Shown: positions 8,749 to 17,187, numbered from the stretch's first letter. The stretch: 64,000 nucleotides of DNA from Microbispora hainanensis (GCF_036186745.1 NZ_CP108086.1:372001-436000); one strand, 5' to 3'. The notes: generated from the letters alone by a model not told the origin. Program-made: numbers and translations.

Positions 8749-9472
8749 AGCCGGCGCCCGCGAGCACCCTGCGGCCCTCATTGGACAGGAGGAGGTCGAC
8801 GAACTCCCTGGTCAGGGCGATGTTCTCGGTGCCGGGGACGGTCGCGACCAGGTAGTCGAGGGCCGCCTTCGCCGCCTCGGGGACGTCCACGCCCTCCACC
8901 GCTCCCCCCGCCGCCCTGACGTCCGTACGGTAGACCAGCGCGGCGTCCGCCTTCCCGAGCCTGACCTTGTCGAGCGCCGCCGCGGCGTCCCGCTCCCGGC
9001 TCGCCGGCGTGACGGTCACGCCCGCGTCGGCGAGCGCGATGCCCGCGCCCGTCCCGCACGGCGCCGTCTCGGCGCACAGGGCCACCGTGACGCCGGGGGC
9101 GGCCAGGTCCTTCAGGTTCGCGACGTGGGCGGGGTTCCCCTTCGGCACGGCGATCTGGAGGCTGTCGCGCGCGAAGACCCGCGCGTTCGGCGCCCTCGAC
9201 GCGCGCATGGCCGCCTCTCCTGCCGCGGCGAACAGGTCGGCGCGCGCTCCCCCCGCGATCCGCCGCGCCAGCGCGTCGCTGCCGCCGAAGTCGAACCGTA
9301 CGGCGACGCCGGGATGGGTGGCCTCGAACGTCCTGCCGAGCGGGCCGAACGTCCCGGTGAGCGAGGTGTCGGCGAACACGGTGAGCGTCTTCCCCTCGCC
9401 GCCGCCGCAGCCGGTCACCGCGAGCAGCACCAACGCGAGCGCCACTCGGATAACCGGTGTGACATGGTTCAC
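8729..9472 (-). CDS. modA: Molybdate ABC transporter substrate-binding lipoprotein ModA
   Basis: 247 aa with a lipoprotein signal (VALALVLLAVTGCGGGE; lipobox LAVTGC, acylated Cys at about 22). It then has the ModA pattern LTVFADTSLTGTFGPLGRTF, FGGSDALARRIAGGARADLF and YRTDVRAAG. It should bind molybdate or tungstate outside the membrane. No modB or modC is adjacent, so it is an orphan here and must use permease and ATPase subunits encoded elsewhere, or be non-functional. Confidence 0.85.
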   Translation of the reverse strand: MNHVTPVIRVALALVLLAVTGCGGGEGKTLTVFADTSLTGTFGPLGRTFEATHPGVAVRFDFGGSDALARRIAGGARADLFAAAGEAAMRASRAPNARVFARDSLQIAVPKGNPAHVANLKDLAAPGVTVALCAETAPCGTGAGIALADAGVTVTPASRERDAAAALDKVRLGKADAALVYRTDVRAAGGAVEGVDVPEAAKAALDYLVATVPGTENIALTREFVDLLLSNEGRRVLAGAGFTPVTG

Positions 9473-9564
9473 CTTGGGATATATGCCCTAAGCAGGCGTT
9501 TAAAGGTCATGCCCGGCGAAAGACTCCCTATTGGGGACAAACCTACTGAACGAGGAGAGACATC

Positions 9565-10149
9565 TTGAGCGTCAACCCTTCCTCCAGAATGCGTGAGAGC
9601 AGCCAGCCCTGGCTTCACCAGAGGGGCACCGAGATACAGGCGTTCGGCACCGTGCGCGACTTCCCGGTCGGGATGTCGAGGGAGACCCGCGAATACTCCT
9701 GCCAGCGGCTCAACCAGATCCTGGCCGACACGCAGATCCTCTACAGCCTCTACAAGAAGCACCACTGGCTCATGCGGGGCCCGACCTTCTACCAGCTCCA
9801 CCTGCTCCTCGACAAGCACGCGAGCGAACAGCTCCCGATCATCGACGCCGTCGCCGAACGCATCCAGACCCTCGGCGGCGTCGCGGTCGGCGATCCCCGC
9901 CAGGTGGCGGAGATGACCGTGATCCCGCGCCCGCCGGACGGCGTGGAGGAGGTGCCCGCCATGCTCTCCCGGCTCCTGGAGGCGCACGAGACGATCCTGG
10001 TCGCCGCGCACGACGCCGCCTCCCGTGCCGCCGAGATGGGCGACGACGGCACCAACGACCTGCTCGTCTCCGAGGTCATCCGTACGGGTGAGCTGCAGGC
10101 GTGGTTCCTCGCCGAGCATCTCGTGGACACGCCGCTCGTCCGCTCCTGA
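9565..10149 (+). CDS. Dps-family ferritin-like DNA-binding protein
   Basis: 194 aa from TTG 9565, preceded by a strong GAGGAGAG about 9 nt upstream. The Dps signature LYKKHHWLMRGPTFYQLHLL followed by IIDAVAERIQTLGG preserves the ferroxidase-site His, His, Asp and Glu positions. Dps oxidises Fe2+ with peroxide and stores iron in a dodecamer. The N-terminal extension of about 40 residues is longer than in minimal Dps. A hairpin terminator follows at 10162-10190. Confidence 0.9.
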   Translation: MSVNPSSRMRESSQPWLHQRGTEIQAFGTVRDFPVGMSRETREYSCQRLNQILADTQILYSLYKKHHWLMRGPTFYQLHLLLDKHASEQLPIIDAVAERIQTLGGVAVGDPRQVAEMTVIPRPPDGVEEVPAMLSRLLEAHETILVAAHDAASRAAEMGDDGTNDLLVSEVIRTGELQAWFLAEHLVDTPLVRS

Positions 10150-10161
10150 CCCGCGTACCCG

Positions 10162-10190
10162 GCCCGGGCGTCACCCCGTGACGCTCGGGC
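10162..10190. terminator. Convergent hairpin terminator
   Basis: GCCCG and GCGTCAC, a CCC loop, then GTGACGC and CGGGC form a stem with one mismatch. It lies just past the Dps stop and covers the 3' end of the phospholipase gene on the other strand. No U-tract is present, as is common in high-GC actinomycetes. Confidence 0.6.
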
Positions 10191-12165
10191 GGCCGTTCTC
10201 GATGTGTCCCATCAGCCGCCGGGCGAACCCGTCATGCCCGGCCACGCCGATCACCAGGTCGTACCACCCGGTGGGGGCGTGCCACTCGACGCGGGCGGTG
10301 GCTCCCGGCTCGACCCGTACCGTACGCGCCTCGCCTCCGTAGGCCAGCGGGGTGACCGACACCTCGGCGGGGAGGGGTCCAGGGTTCGCCACGTCGATCA
10401 CGACGGCGCGGGCCGCGGCGTCGATCGCACTGGTGACCTCCACCGGGTCGGCCGTCCCGCCCCGGAACTCCCGGCGGAACCCGTTCGGCCCGACGAGCAC
10501 CAGGTCGTAGGTCGGGCAGGGGAAGTAGACCACCTCCTCCGCCGTGCCGAGCACGTCGAAGTGCAGCGGCGTGGCCACCTCGCCGAGGTAGCCGTACAGG
10601 ATGAAGTGGGCGGAGGCGGTGCCGGAGTTGCGCATCGCGATCTCCACCGCCCGTCCGCGCACGACCGCCTCCGCGTCCGGCTGGTATGGCAGCGCGCGGG
10701 CGGGCTTGACCCCCGGCTCCTGCACCGGCATCCGCTGCTCATCGGGCACCTGGGGATACCACCGGTTCCCGGCCGGCACCGAGCGCGGGGCGGCCGCGGT
10801 CTCCACCGGCGGCGAAACGGGAGGCGGGGTCATGGGCGTGCCGAAGTCGAAGGCGGAGGTGAGGTCGCCCGCCACCCGGCGCCGCCATTCGCCGATCGGC
10901 GCGGTGATCCCGAACCGGCGCTCCAGGAACCGTACGGTCGAGGTGTGGTCGAACGTCTCCGAGCAGACGTGGCCGCCCACGCTCCACGGCGACACGACGA
11001 TCATGGGCACGCGGACGCCGAGGCCGAGCGGCCGCCCGCCGACGAACTCCCCGGGGGTGCCGCCGGGCGGGACCGGCGGCGGCACGTGGTCGAAGAAGCC
11101 GTCGTTCTCGTCGTACGTGACTAACAGCGCGGTGCGCGCCCAGACCTCGGGGTGGGACCCCAGCGCGTCGAGCAGCCGGTAGAGGATCCGCCCGCCCTCC
11201 ACGGCGGACGATCCCTCCGGGTGCTCGCAGTCGGCCAGCGAGGGCACGACGTACGACACCTCGGGCAGGCGGCCGGCGGCGACGTCGGCGGCGAACCACT
11301 CCCCGAGGCCGCCCGCAGGGGCACGGCGCAGCGCCCGGTCGTAGAGGTCTCGGTCGGCCGGCTCCAGGGCGGCCACCCGCGCCTCCAGCTCCGCGAGCAA
11401 CGGCGCCGGGTCCTCCGCCGCCCGCACCTTCTCGTAGAACGCGCGCATGCTGCCCAGCCCGAGCCGGTCCATCACGGCCACGTACGGCCGGAAGAACTCC
11501 AGGTTGTTGCACTCGTAGTTGTCCCACTCCTGGTAGACCTGCCAGGTGTGGCCGGCCCGCGTCAGCAGCTCGGGCACGGTGACCCAGTCGTAGCCCGGGT
11601 GCCCCTCCGCCCCCTCGGACGCGACGTTGTCCAGCGCGCGCTGCCGGGTGCCCGGCTCGTAGCCCGTGTGACCGGTCATGTGGTAGTTGCGGTTGGGCGT
11701 CGTCGAACTCAGCAGCGAGCAGTGGTAGGCGTCGCAGATCGTGAACGTGTCGGCCAGCTCGTAGTGGAAGGGCAGGTCGCGCCGGTCGTAGTAGGCCATC
11801 GAGCCGGGCCCCTTGCTCGCGACCCAGCCGTCGTTCCAGCCCAGGGCCCAGGCGTTCTGGGTGCCGAGCCAGGTGTGGTCGTGGGTGTCGAGCAGCATCG
11901 GGTCGGCACCGGCCCGCTCGGCCGCCTCCCGTACGGAGAAGGGCAGCACGCCGTCCTGTTCGAAGATCGGCCGCCACGCTCGGGTGGACACCGCGTTGCG
12001 GTCGCCGAATCCCCGCACCCCGCGCATCCGCCCGAAGTAGTGGTCGAACGAGCGGTTCTCCAGCATGACGAAGACGACGTGCTCGACGTCGGCCAGGCTC
12101 CCCGGCGGGACCGGCCGGGCCAGCGCCCGGAGCAGGGAGGGCGGCAACGAGGATCCGGCCGTCAT
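10171..12165 (-). CDS. Phospholipase C (phosphoesterase family) lacking a Tat signal
   Basis: 664 aa from ATG 12165 with GAAAGGGA just upstream. The phosphoesterase motifs are HVVFVMLENRSFDHYFGRMR near residue 30, HDHTW near 95, and YDENDGFFDHVPPP near 350. Two C-terminal beta domains follow. Relatives hydrolyse phospholipids outside the cell and begin with a twin-arginine signal. Here the reading frame begins immediately after where that signal would be (SLPPSLLRALA), and an in-frame TGA eight codons upstream excludes an N-terminal extension. It is either cytosolic, exported another way, or has lost export. Confidence 0.88.
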   Translation of the reverse strand: MTAGSSLPPSLLRALARPVPPGSLADVEHVVFVMLENRSFDHYFGRMRGVRGFGDRNAVSTRAWRPIFEQDGVLPFSVREAAERAGADPMLLDTHDHTWLGTQNAWALGWNDGWVASKGPGSMAYYDRRDLPFHYELADTFTICDAYHCSLLSSTTPNRNYHMTGHTGYEPGTRQRALDNVASEGAEGHPGYDWVTVPELLTRAGHTWQVYQEWDNYECNNLEFFRPYVAVMDRLGLGSMRAFYEKVRAAEDPAPLLAELEARVAALEPADRDLYDRALRRAPAGGLGEWFAADVAAGRLPEVSYVVPSLADCEHPEGSSAVEGGRILYRLLDALGSHPEVWARTALLVTYDENDGFFDHVPPPVPPGGTPGEFVGGRPLGLGVRVPMIVVSPWSVGGHVCSETFDHTSTVRFLERRFGITAPIGEWRRRVAGDLTSAFDFGTPMTPPPVSPPVETAAAPRSVPAGNRWYPQVPDEQRMPVQEPGVKPARALPYQPDAEAVVRGRAVEIAMRNSGTASAHFILYGYLGEVATPLHFDVLGTAEEVVYFPCPTYDLVLVGPNGFRREFRGGTADPVEVTSAIDAAARAVVIDVANPGPLPAEVSVTPLAYGGEARTVRVEPGATARVEWHAPTGWYDLVIGVAGHDGFARRLMGHIENGRPSVTG

Positions 12166-12223
12166 GGGCGTCCCTTTCAGGAAGAATCAGGCGAAACGCC
12201 CACAACTTAACAGTGCCGTGTCG

Positions 12224-13354
12224 TCACACGAGTACGCGCCTGCCCGCCTCCACCGGCGGCGGCAGGTGCACGCGGCCCAGCTCACGCAGGGCCCGGGCGG
12301 CACCCGTACGACGGGCCAGCGCGAGCGCCTGCCGGGCGAGGTCGGCCGCCTGGTCCCGCTCGTGCGCCTCGGCGTACGCGTGCGCCCTGCGGGCCAGCCC
12401 GTACGCGGCCAGATAGGCAGGCACGGACAGGGGCGGCTCGCTCTCAAGGATCTCGATCGCGCCTCCCGGCCGCCCGAGGTCGACCAGGCAGCCCGCGCAC
12501 AGCTCCGCCCCCGCCTCGCATTCCTCAAGGCAGCGGTGGCACGGCTCTATCTCGCCCGCCAGCGCGTGCGCCTGGGCCTCGTGCCGCCGGGACAGCGTGC
12601 CGACCTCGGCCGGGACCCCAGCACGCTCGCGGGCGGCCACGGCCGCCGCGACGATCTCGCCCGGCTCGGCGGCGTCGACCAGCCCGGCCCGCTGGACCAG
12701 CGCGAAGGCCTCGGTGAGAGGATCGCCGGTCTCGCGTGCCTCCCGGATCGCCCGGTCGGACCAGGCCCGCGCCCCCGGCGCGTCGCCCGCCTCGTGCCCC
12801 ATCCCGCTGATCAGCTCGGCGTCGCGGGCGGCGAGCGCGACCAGCGCACCCCGCACGGACGACCCGGCGTCGCGGCGGAACGCCTCGATGCCCGCGAAGA
12901 CGGGCCGCAGCGCCGCCACGAGATCGGCGGGCCGCGCGTACGGCGCGGCGCAGGCGTCGAGCATCCGCTCGAAGTAGCCGGCCGTGGCGGCGTCGGCGCG
13001 CCAGGGACGCTCGACGGCCCGGCCGACCCGCTCCTCCTCCTCTTCGGAGAACAGGCCCGGCATCAGCGGAATGCCGGTCAGGTGGTGCCACAGCACGGTG
13101 CCCGACGACGGACCGACGAACAGGTCCGCCTCGTCCATGCCGAAGACGCGGGACAGCAGCTCGACATGGCCGGGATCCGGCCGCCGCTCCCCCGTCTCCC
13201 ATGCGCGCACCGCCTCCGCGGGCGGGGGCTCGGTCTCCTGGGTCTCCTCCGCGGCCTCGTTCAGCCGTTCTTCCAGGTCCCGGCGCCTCCACAGGCGGCC
13301 GCGGCGCAGCGCTCGCAGCCGGGCGGCCCAGTGCGGGACGTCAATTCTGATCAT
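12224..13354 (-). CDS. XRE-type helix-turn-helix regulator with TPR-like C-terminus
   Basis: 376 aa from ATG 13354 behind GGGGGAG. The N-terminal 75 residues resemble an XRE HTH (WRRRDLEERLNEAAEE, VRAWETGERRPDPGHVELLSRVFGM). The remainder is Ala/Arg-rich and helical with repeating GDPLTEAFALVQRAGLV-type units like TPRs. This is the usual layout of actinobacterial XRE-TPR regulators. A Cys/His cluster (PCHRCLEECEAGAELCAGC) near residue 290 could bind a metal. Its target is unknown; it is divergent from the winged-helix gene at 13400. Confidence 0.75.
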   Translation of the reverse strand: MIRIDVPHWAARLRALRRGRLWRRRDLEERLNEAAEETQETEPPPAEAVRAWETGERRPDPGHVELLSRVFGMDEADLFVGPSSGTVLWHHLTGIPLMPGLFSEEEEERVGRAVERPWRADAATAGYFERMLDACAAPYARPADLVAALRPVFAGIEAFRRDAGSSVRGALVALAARDAELISGMGHEAGDAPGARAWSDRAIREARETGDPLTEAFALVQRAGLVDAAEPGEIVAAAVAARERAGVPAEVGTLSRRHEAQAHALAGEIEPCHRCLEECEAGAELCAGCLVDLGRPGGAIEILESEPPLSVPAYLAAYGLARRAHAYAEAHERDQAADLARQALALARRTGAARALRELGRVHLPPPVEAGRRVLV

Positions 13355-13387
13355 CGGCACTCCCCCGGTTCTGTCGGTGCCGGTCGT

Positions 13388-13400
13388 TAGATTTGCGGTG
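13388..13400 (+). promoter_or_regulatory. -10-like TAGATT six nt before a GTG start
   Basis: TAGATT at 13388-13393 ends six nucleotides before GTG 13400, the same hexamer and spacing as at 1776-1788. No ribosome-binding site is visible, suggesting a leaderless transcript. Confidence 0.5.
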
Positions 13401-14211
13401 TGCTGACCCGACGCGTGCTCGACCGCACACTGCTCGACCGCACACTGCTCAACCGCGCGCTGCTCGACCGCCAGATGCTGCTGCGTCGCCACGACGTCAA
13501 GGCTCTTGCCGCGATCGAGCACCTGGTCGGCATGCAGTCGCAGACTCCTCTCTCACCTTACGTCGGCCTCTGGACCCGCCTGCGGGGCTTCCGGCACGAG
13601 GACCTGGCCGGGCTGCTCACCGACCGCAGTGCCGTACGGATCGTGCTGATGCGCGGCACCATCCACCTGGTCAGCGCCGACGACTGCCTCGCCCTGCGCC
13701 CGGTCGTGCAGCCGCTCCTCGACCGGCTGCTGCGCACGTCGTACGGCAGGCGCCTCGGCGGGGTGGATCTCGGCGAGGTGGCGAGCGCCGCCCGCGCCCT
13801 CATGGAGGAGCGGCCGCTGAGCTTCGCGGAGCTCGACGAGCTGCTCGGCGAGCGGTGGCCGGGCCACGACGCGCTGGCCCAGGCCGTACGCGCGGCAGTG
13901 CCGCTGGTGCAGGTGCCGCCGCGTGGCGTGTGGGGCGCCTCGGGCCAGGCCCGGCACGTCCCCGCCGAGTCGTGGCTGGGCCGCCCGCTCGGCGACGGCT
14001 CGGCCGCCGGCGACATGGTGCTGCGTTATCTGCGCGCCTTCGGTCCGGCGTCGGTAAAGGACATGCAGGTCTGGTCGGGGCTGACCGGGCTGCGCTCCGT
14101 CGTGAAGGGTCTTGATCTGGTCGCCTACCGGGACGAGAACGGGGGGGCGAGCGCCTGCTGGAGTTCGCGGCCGGCGACGCCCCCGCGCGCGACATCCGCT
14201 TCCTGGGGTAG
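13400..14211 (+). pseudogene. Winged-helix DNA-binding domain protein, frameshifted and truncated
   Basis: The first 240 codons match the actinobacterial winged-helix DNA-binding domain family (HLVGMQSQTPLSPYVGLWTR, VLMRGTIHLVSADD, PASVKDMQVWSGLTGLR, YRDENG). At a run of seven Gs near 14141 the frame changes. The natural continuation GERLLEFAAGDAPARDIRFLG is read one frame over and stops at TAG 14209-14211, so the usual C-terminal third (the 'LPEFDNLLL' region) is missing. Without the shift the frame runs into the next gene. I therefore call it broken, though a sequencing error in the G-run could explain the frameshift but not the missing C-terminus. Confidence 0.7.
13415..13474 (+). repeat. 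15-bp in-frame tandem repeat, four copies
   Basis: Four 15-nt units (13415, 13430, 13445, 13460) encode VLDRT-LLDRT-LLNRA-LLDRQ at the N-terminus of the winged-helix gene. Units 1 and 2 are nearly identical and the others have diverged. Confidence 0.8.
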
Positions 14212-14221
14212 GACCCTTGGG

Positions 14222-14662
14222 GTGGAGACCCTCTCGGTGGCGGTGGACGCGCAGGCGAGCCCGGATCGGGTGTTCGCCGTGCTGACCGACTGGCCCAGGC
14301 ATCACGAGTGGATGGTGCTGACCCGGGCGTGGGTGGTGGCCGGTGACGGGCGCAGCAGGGGCAGCAGGCTCGCGGCGTCCACCGGTGTCGGCCCGCTGTC
14401 GTTCGTGGACACGATGGACGTCACCGGCTGGCGGCCCCCACACGAGGTGGAGGTCCGCCACACCGGCCGTGTCATACGCGGGATCGGGCGGTTCCACGTG
14501 CTGCCCCGCCCGGACGGCGGGAGCAGGATCATCTGGGAGGAGAACCTCCACCTGCCCCTCGGCCTGGCCGGGCGGATCGGCTGGCGGATCGCCGGGCCGG
14601 TGAGCGCGGTCTTCCTGCGCCTGTCCCTGCGCCGCCTCGCCGCCCTCGCCCTGCGCGGTTAG
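14222..14662 (+). CDS. SRPBCC (START/polyketide-cyclase-like) family protein
   Basis: 146 aa from GTG 14222, 10 nt after the stop of the broken winged-helix gene. The fold pattern VAVDAQASPDRVFAVLTDWPRHHEWM, GPLSFVDTMDVTGWRPPHEVEV and GIGRFHVLPRPDGGSRIIWEE is typical of small SRPBCC proteins that bind hydrophobic ligands. Its frame is continuous with the winged-helix frame upstream of the frameshift, giving one artificial 420-codon reading frame; I treat it as a separate gene. Function is unknown. Confidence 0.7.
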   Translation: METLSVAVDAQASPDRVFAVLTDWPRHHEWMVLTRAWVVAGDGRSRGSRLAASTGVGPLSFVDTMDVTGWRPPHEVEVRHTGRVIRGIGRFHVLPRPDGGSRIIWEENLHLPLGLAGRIGWRIAGPVSAVFLRLSLRRLAALALRG

Positions 14663-15303
14663 CCCAGCGCCATGTCGAAGAAGCGGCGCTCCAGCGCGGT
14701 CGCCCGCCGGAAGACCCTGAGCACCCGGGCCCGGCCGTCCGCGTCGAGCCCGGGGCCGAGCCGGTCGAGCTCGCCACGCAGGAAGCCCACCCACGCCTCG
14801 AACTCCGGCCCGCTGTGCAGCTCGATCCACTCCCGGTGGACGAAGCCCTCCGGGAGTTTCGTGATCCGGGAGGCCCAGCCGAGATAGGTCCATTCGGCCA
14901 CGCACAGCACCGCCAGGATCAGCGGATAGTCCTGGCCGCGGCGCACCTCGTCCATCAGATCCCGGAACTCGACCGTCACCGGCTCCAGCGTGGCCGGTGC
15001 CGTCTCACCGCCGACCTCGGCGAGCGCGCGGTGGAAGTAGCCCCGCTCGGTGTCGGCGACGGTCAGCCCGAGGAAGCGGCCCACGGCCACCCGTGCCTCG
15101 AAGGCGTCGGCGGCGGCGACGGCGGCACCGAGCAGCGCCGTGAAGGCGTCCACGAACTGGAAATCCTGCTCCAGATAGCGGCGCATGTCGGCGGTGCCGC
15201 TCCCGATCGCCTCCGCGAAGGGGTGCGTGACCACCGCCGTCCAGTCCGGCTCGCTCCCCGACCGCAACCACTCGCTGAACGGCGTCGTCGATTCCTCGGT
15301 CAT
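14659..15303 (-). CDS. tenA: TenA family protein (thiaminase II / aminopyrimidine aminohydrolase-like)
   Basis: 214 aa. Features: FSEWLRSGSEPDWTAVVTHPFAEAIGSGT, DFQFVDAFTALLGAAVA, ILAVLCVAEWTYLGWA with a Cys at the position of the catalytic Cys, and RRATALERRFFDMALG with the terminal Glu seen in TenA proteins. The family salvages the thiamin pyrimidine. No other thiamin genes are adjacent, so the substrate is uncertain. It overlaps the convergent SRPBCC gene by 4 bp. Confidence 0.85.
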   Translation of the reverse strand: MTEESTTPFSEWLRSGSEPDWTAVVTHPFAEAIGSGTADMRRYLEQDFQFVDAFTALLGAAVAAADAFEARVAVGRFLGLTVADTERGYFHRALAEVGGETAPATLEPVTVEFRDLMDEVRRGQDYPLILAVLCVAEWTYLGWASRITKLPEGFVHREWIELHSGPEFEAWVGFLRGELDRLGPGLDADGRARVLRVFRRATALERRFFDMALG

Positions 15304-15428
15304 CCGGCATCTCTCCCCGTGTCGCGGCGTGAACGTTTCACGATGATCTCAAAGGCCGTCCGTCCGCCTCCACCTGCCCAGCCGGTACGCGCGACCCCGG
15401 CGGGCCGGAACGCGGGCGGGCGGATCCA

Positions 15429-15457
15429 TTGACCGGTGCTTAACAGGTCCGTAATTT
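15429..15457 (+). promoter_or_regulatory. Sigma70-type promoter of the pectate lyase gene
   Basis: TTGACC (15429-15434), a 17-nt spacer, then TAATTT (15452-15457) is a near-consensus housekeeping promoter. Its start site would fall near 15464, just before the palindrome at 15476-15500 and about 108 nt before the start codon. Confidence 0.6.
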
Positions 15458-15475
15458 GATGCGTGTTGTTCCTCC

Positions 15476-15500
15476 TCATGAATGCTGTTCGCATTCATGA
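15476..15500. promoter_or_regulatory. Perfect 25-bp palindrome, candidate operator of the pectate lyase gene
   Basis: Arms TCATGAATGC and GCATTCATGA are perfect inverted repeats around TGTTC. It lies about 12 nt downstream of the predicted transcription start, an ideal roadblock position. No regulator gene is adjacent, so control is probably by a trans-acting repressor. The regulator family is not identifiable from the site alone. Confidence 0.65.
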
Positions 15501-15571
15501 ACGGCCCTTCGCGGGACCAGGAGTAGCCCCCCTCGGTCAGGGGTCCTGCACGACATGCAAGGAGCTCGGCT

Positions 15572-17131
15572 TTGAGAACCACAACGAGAACCGGAGTCGG
15601 GGTGATCGGCACCGTTGTCGGGGTCGCCGCCCTGGTGGGCGGCGTCTTCGTCGGCGTGTCCAACGCGGCGCCCAGTGCGGGACCCAGTGCGGGACCCAGT
15701 GCGGGACCCAGCGCGGGCGCCTACCGGATCGTGAACGGCGCCAGCGGCCTGTGCCTGACCGTCCCCGGCAACAGCACCGCCGACGGCGTGCAGCTCACCG
15801 TGTCCAGCTGCAACGGCGCGAGCAACCAGACCTGGAACCTGTCCACCCAGGGCAGCGGCTTCCGCCTGGCCGCCGCCAACAGCGGCAAGTGCGCCGGGGT
15901 GAAGGACGCCTCCACCTCCGCGGGCAGGGCCGTCCAGCAGGAGTCCTGCACCGGCTCCACATCGCAGACCTGGGAACTGACCGCCTCGGGCTCCAACTAC
16001 CGCATCGTCAACGCCAACAGCGACAAGTGCCTCAACACCAAGGACAACTCCACCTCCTCAGGCGCGCTCGTGCAGCAGAACTCCTGCGACTCGGTGTCCA
16101 CCAAACAGTGGTCACTCCAGCCCACCGGCTCCCAGCCGCCCGCTTCCCCCACCCCCACCAGGACGCCGACGAGCAGCCCGACCCCCTCGCCGAGCACCCC
16201 GCCCACCGGTGGCCCGACCACTCCGCCCACCACCGGGTTGATCGGCTGGGCGACCCAGGGCGGCGGCACCACCGGCGGCGCGGGCGGCGGCACGACGACG
16301 GTCACCTCCCTGACCGCGCTCACCGCCGCCGTCAAGGACAGCGCCGCGAAGATCGTCCAGGTGAACGGCAACTTCACCTGCTCGGAAGACGTGCGCGTGG
16401 GCGGCAACACCACCATCGTCGGCGTGGGCGCAGACTCCGGGCTGACCGGCTGCGGCCTGAACATCCGTGACGTCGACAACGTCATCGTGCGCAACATGAA
16501 GATCTCGAAGGTCCGGGCCGGGAACGGCAACGGCGACGCGATCCACCTCGACAACGCCAAGCGCGTGTGGCTCGACCACAACGACCTGTCGAGCGACACC
16601 AGCCACGGCACCGACTACTACGACGGCCTGCTGGACATCACGCACGGCTCCGACTACGTCACCGTCTCCTGGAACAAGCTGCACGACCACGTCAAGTGCT
16701 CGCTCGTCGGCCACAGCGACAACAACAGCTCCGAGGACACCGGGCACCTGCGCGTGACGTACCACCACAACGCATTCCAGACCTGCGCCCAGCGCAACCC
16801 GCGGGTGCGCTTCGCCAACCCGGTGCACGTGTTCAACAACTACTACTACAAGGACCCGTCCTACACCGGCTACAGCTACGGCATCGCCTCCACCTGCGGC
16901 GCCGGGGTGCTCGTCGAGGGCAACTACTTCGAGAACATCGCCGAGCCCACCCACACCGCCGAAGGCTCGTCGCCGGGCGGGTCGATCGTCGCCCGCGACA
17001 ACTACTTCGTGAACTCCGGCACGCCGCAGACCGCCGGCAGCGTCGCCTCCATCCCGTACTCGTACACGGTGGACAACCCGAGTGGCGTCAAGGCCAACGT
17101 CCTCGCCAACGCGGGCACCGGCAAGATCTGA
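15572..17131 (+). CDS. Secreted pectate lyase (PL1) with ricin-type (CBM13) domain
   Basis: 519 aa from TTG 15572 preceded by AAGGAG. Layout: signal peptide (about 1-32, VIGTVVGVAALVGGVFVGVSNA); a (PSAG)4 tract; ricin-B/CBM13 lectin domain about 50-190 with repeated QTW/QWS motifs; a Pro/Thr linker 190-225; then a PL1 parallel beta-helix with DAIHLDNAKRVWLDHNDLS, GLLDITHGSDYVTVSWNKLHDH and NPRVRFANPVHVFNNYYY. The Arg of NPRVRF is the usual catalytic base region, and DHN/DG residues bind Ca2+. It should cleave polygalacturonate outside the cell. A promoter and operator precede it and a terminator follows. Confidence 0.93.
   Translation: MRTTTRTGVGVIGTVVGVAALVGGVFVGVSNAAPSAGPSAGPSAGPSAGAYRIVNGASGLCLTVPGNSTADGVQLTVSSCNGASNQTWNLSTQGSGFRLAAANSGKCAGVKDASTSAGRAVQQESCTGSTSQTWELTASGSNYRIVNANSDKCLNTKDNSTSSGALVQQNSCDSVSTKQWSLQPTGSQPPASPTPTRTPTSSPTPSPSTPPTGGPTTPPTTGLIGWATQGGGTTGGAGGGTTTVTSLTALTAAVKDSAAKIVQVNGNFTCSEDVRVGGNTTIVGVGADSGLTGCGLNIRDVDNVIVRNMKISKVRAGNGNGDAIHLDNAKRVWLDHNDLSSDTSHGTDYYDGLLDITHGSDYVTVSWNKLHDHVKCSLVGHSDNNSSEDTGHLRVTYHHNAFQTCAQRNPRVRFANPVHVFNNYYYKDPSYTGYSYGIASTCGAGVLVEGNYFENIAEPTHTAEGSSPGGSIVARDNYFVNSGTPQTAGSVASIPYSYTVDNPSGVKANVLANAGTGKI
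15671..15718 (+). repeat. 12-bp in-frame tandem repeat, four copies
   Basis: CCCAGTGCGGGA repeats three times plus one variant, encoding PSAG four times between the signal peptide and the lectin domain of the pectate lyase. Confidence 0.9.
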
Positions 17132-17148
17132 GCCCAGGGAAGACCCCA

Positions 17149-17177
17149 GAGGCCGCGGCTCCCCACGCCGCGGCCTC
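17149..17177. terminator. Hairpin terminator between convergent genes
   Basis: GAGGCCGCGGC and GCCGCGGCCTC are perfect 11-bp arms around a 7-nt loop. They sit 17 bp after the pectate lyase stop and next to the 3' end of the Panacea-like gene, so it can serve both strands. Confidence 0.75.
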
Positions 17178-17187
17178 CGCTCGCCCG

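Noticed and set aside
13355..13522. N-terminal extension of the XRE regulator to 13522
   Set aside because: The extra residues are the antisense of the 15-bp repeat at 13415-13474. A good ribosome-binding site precedes ATG 13354.
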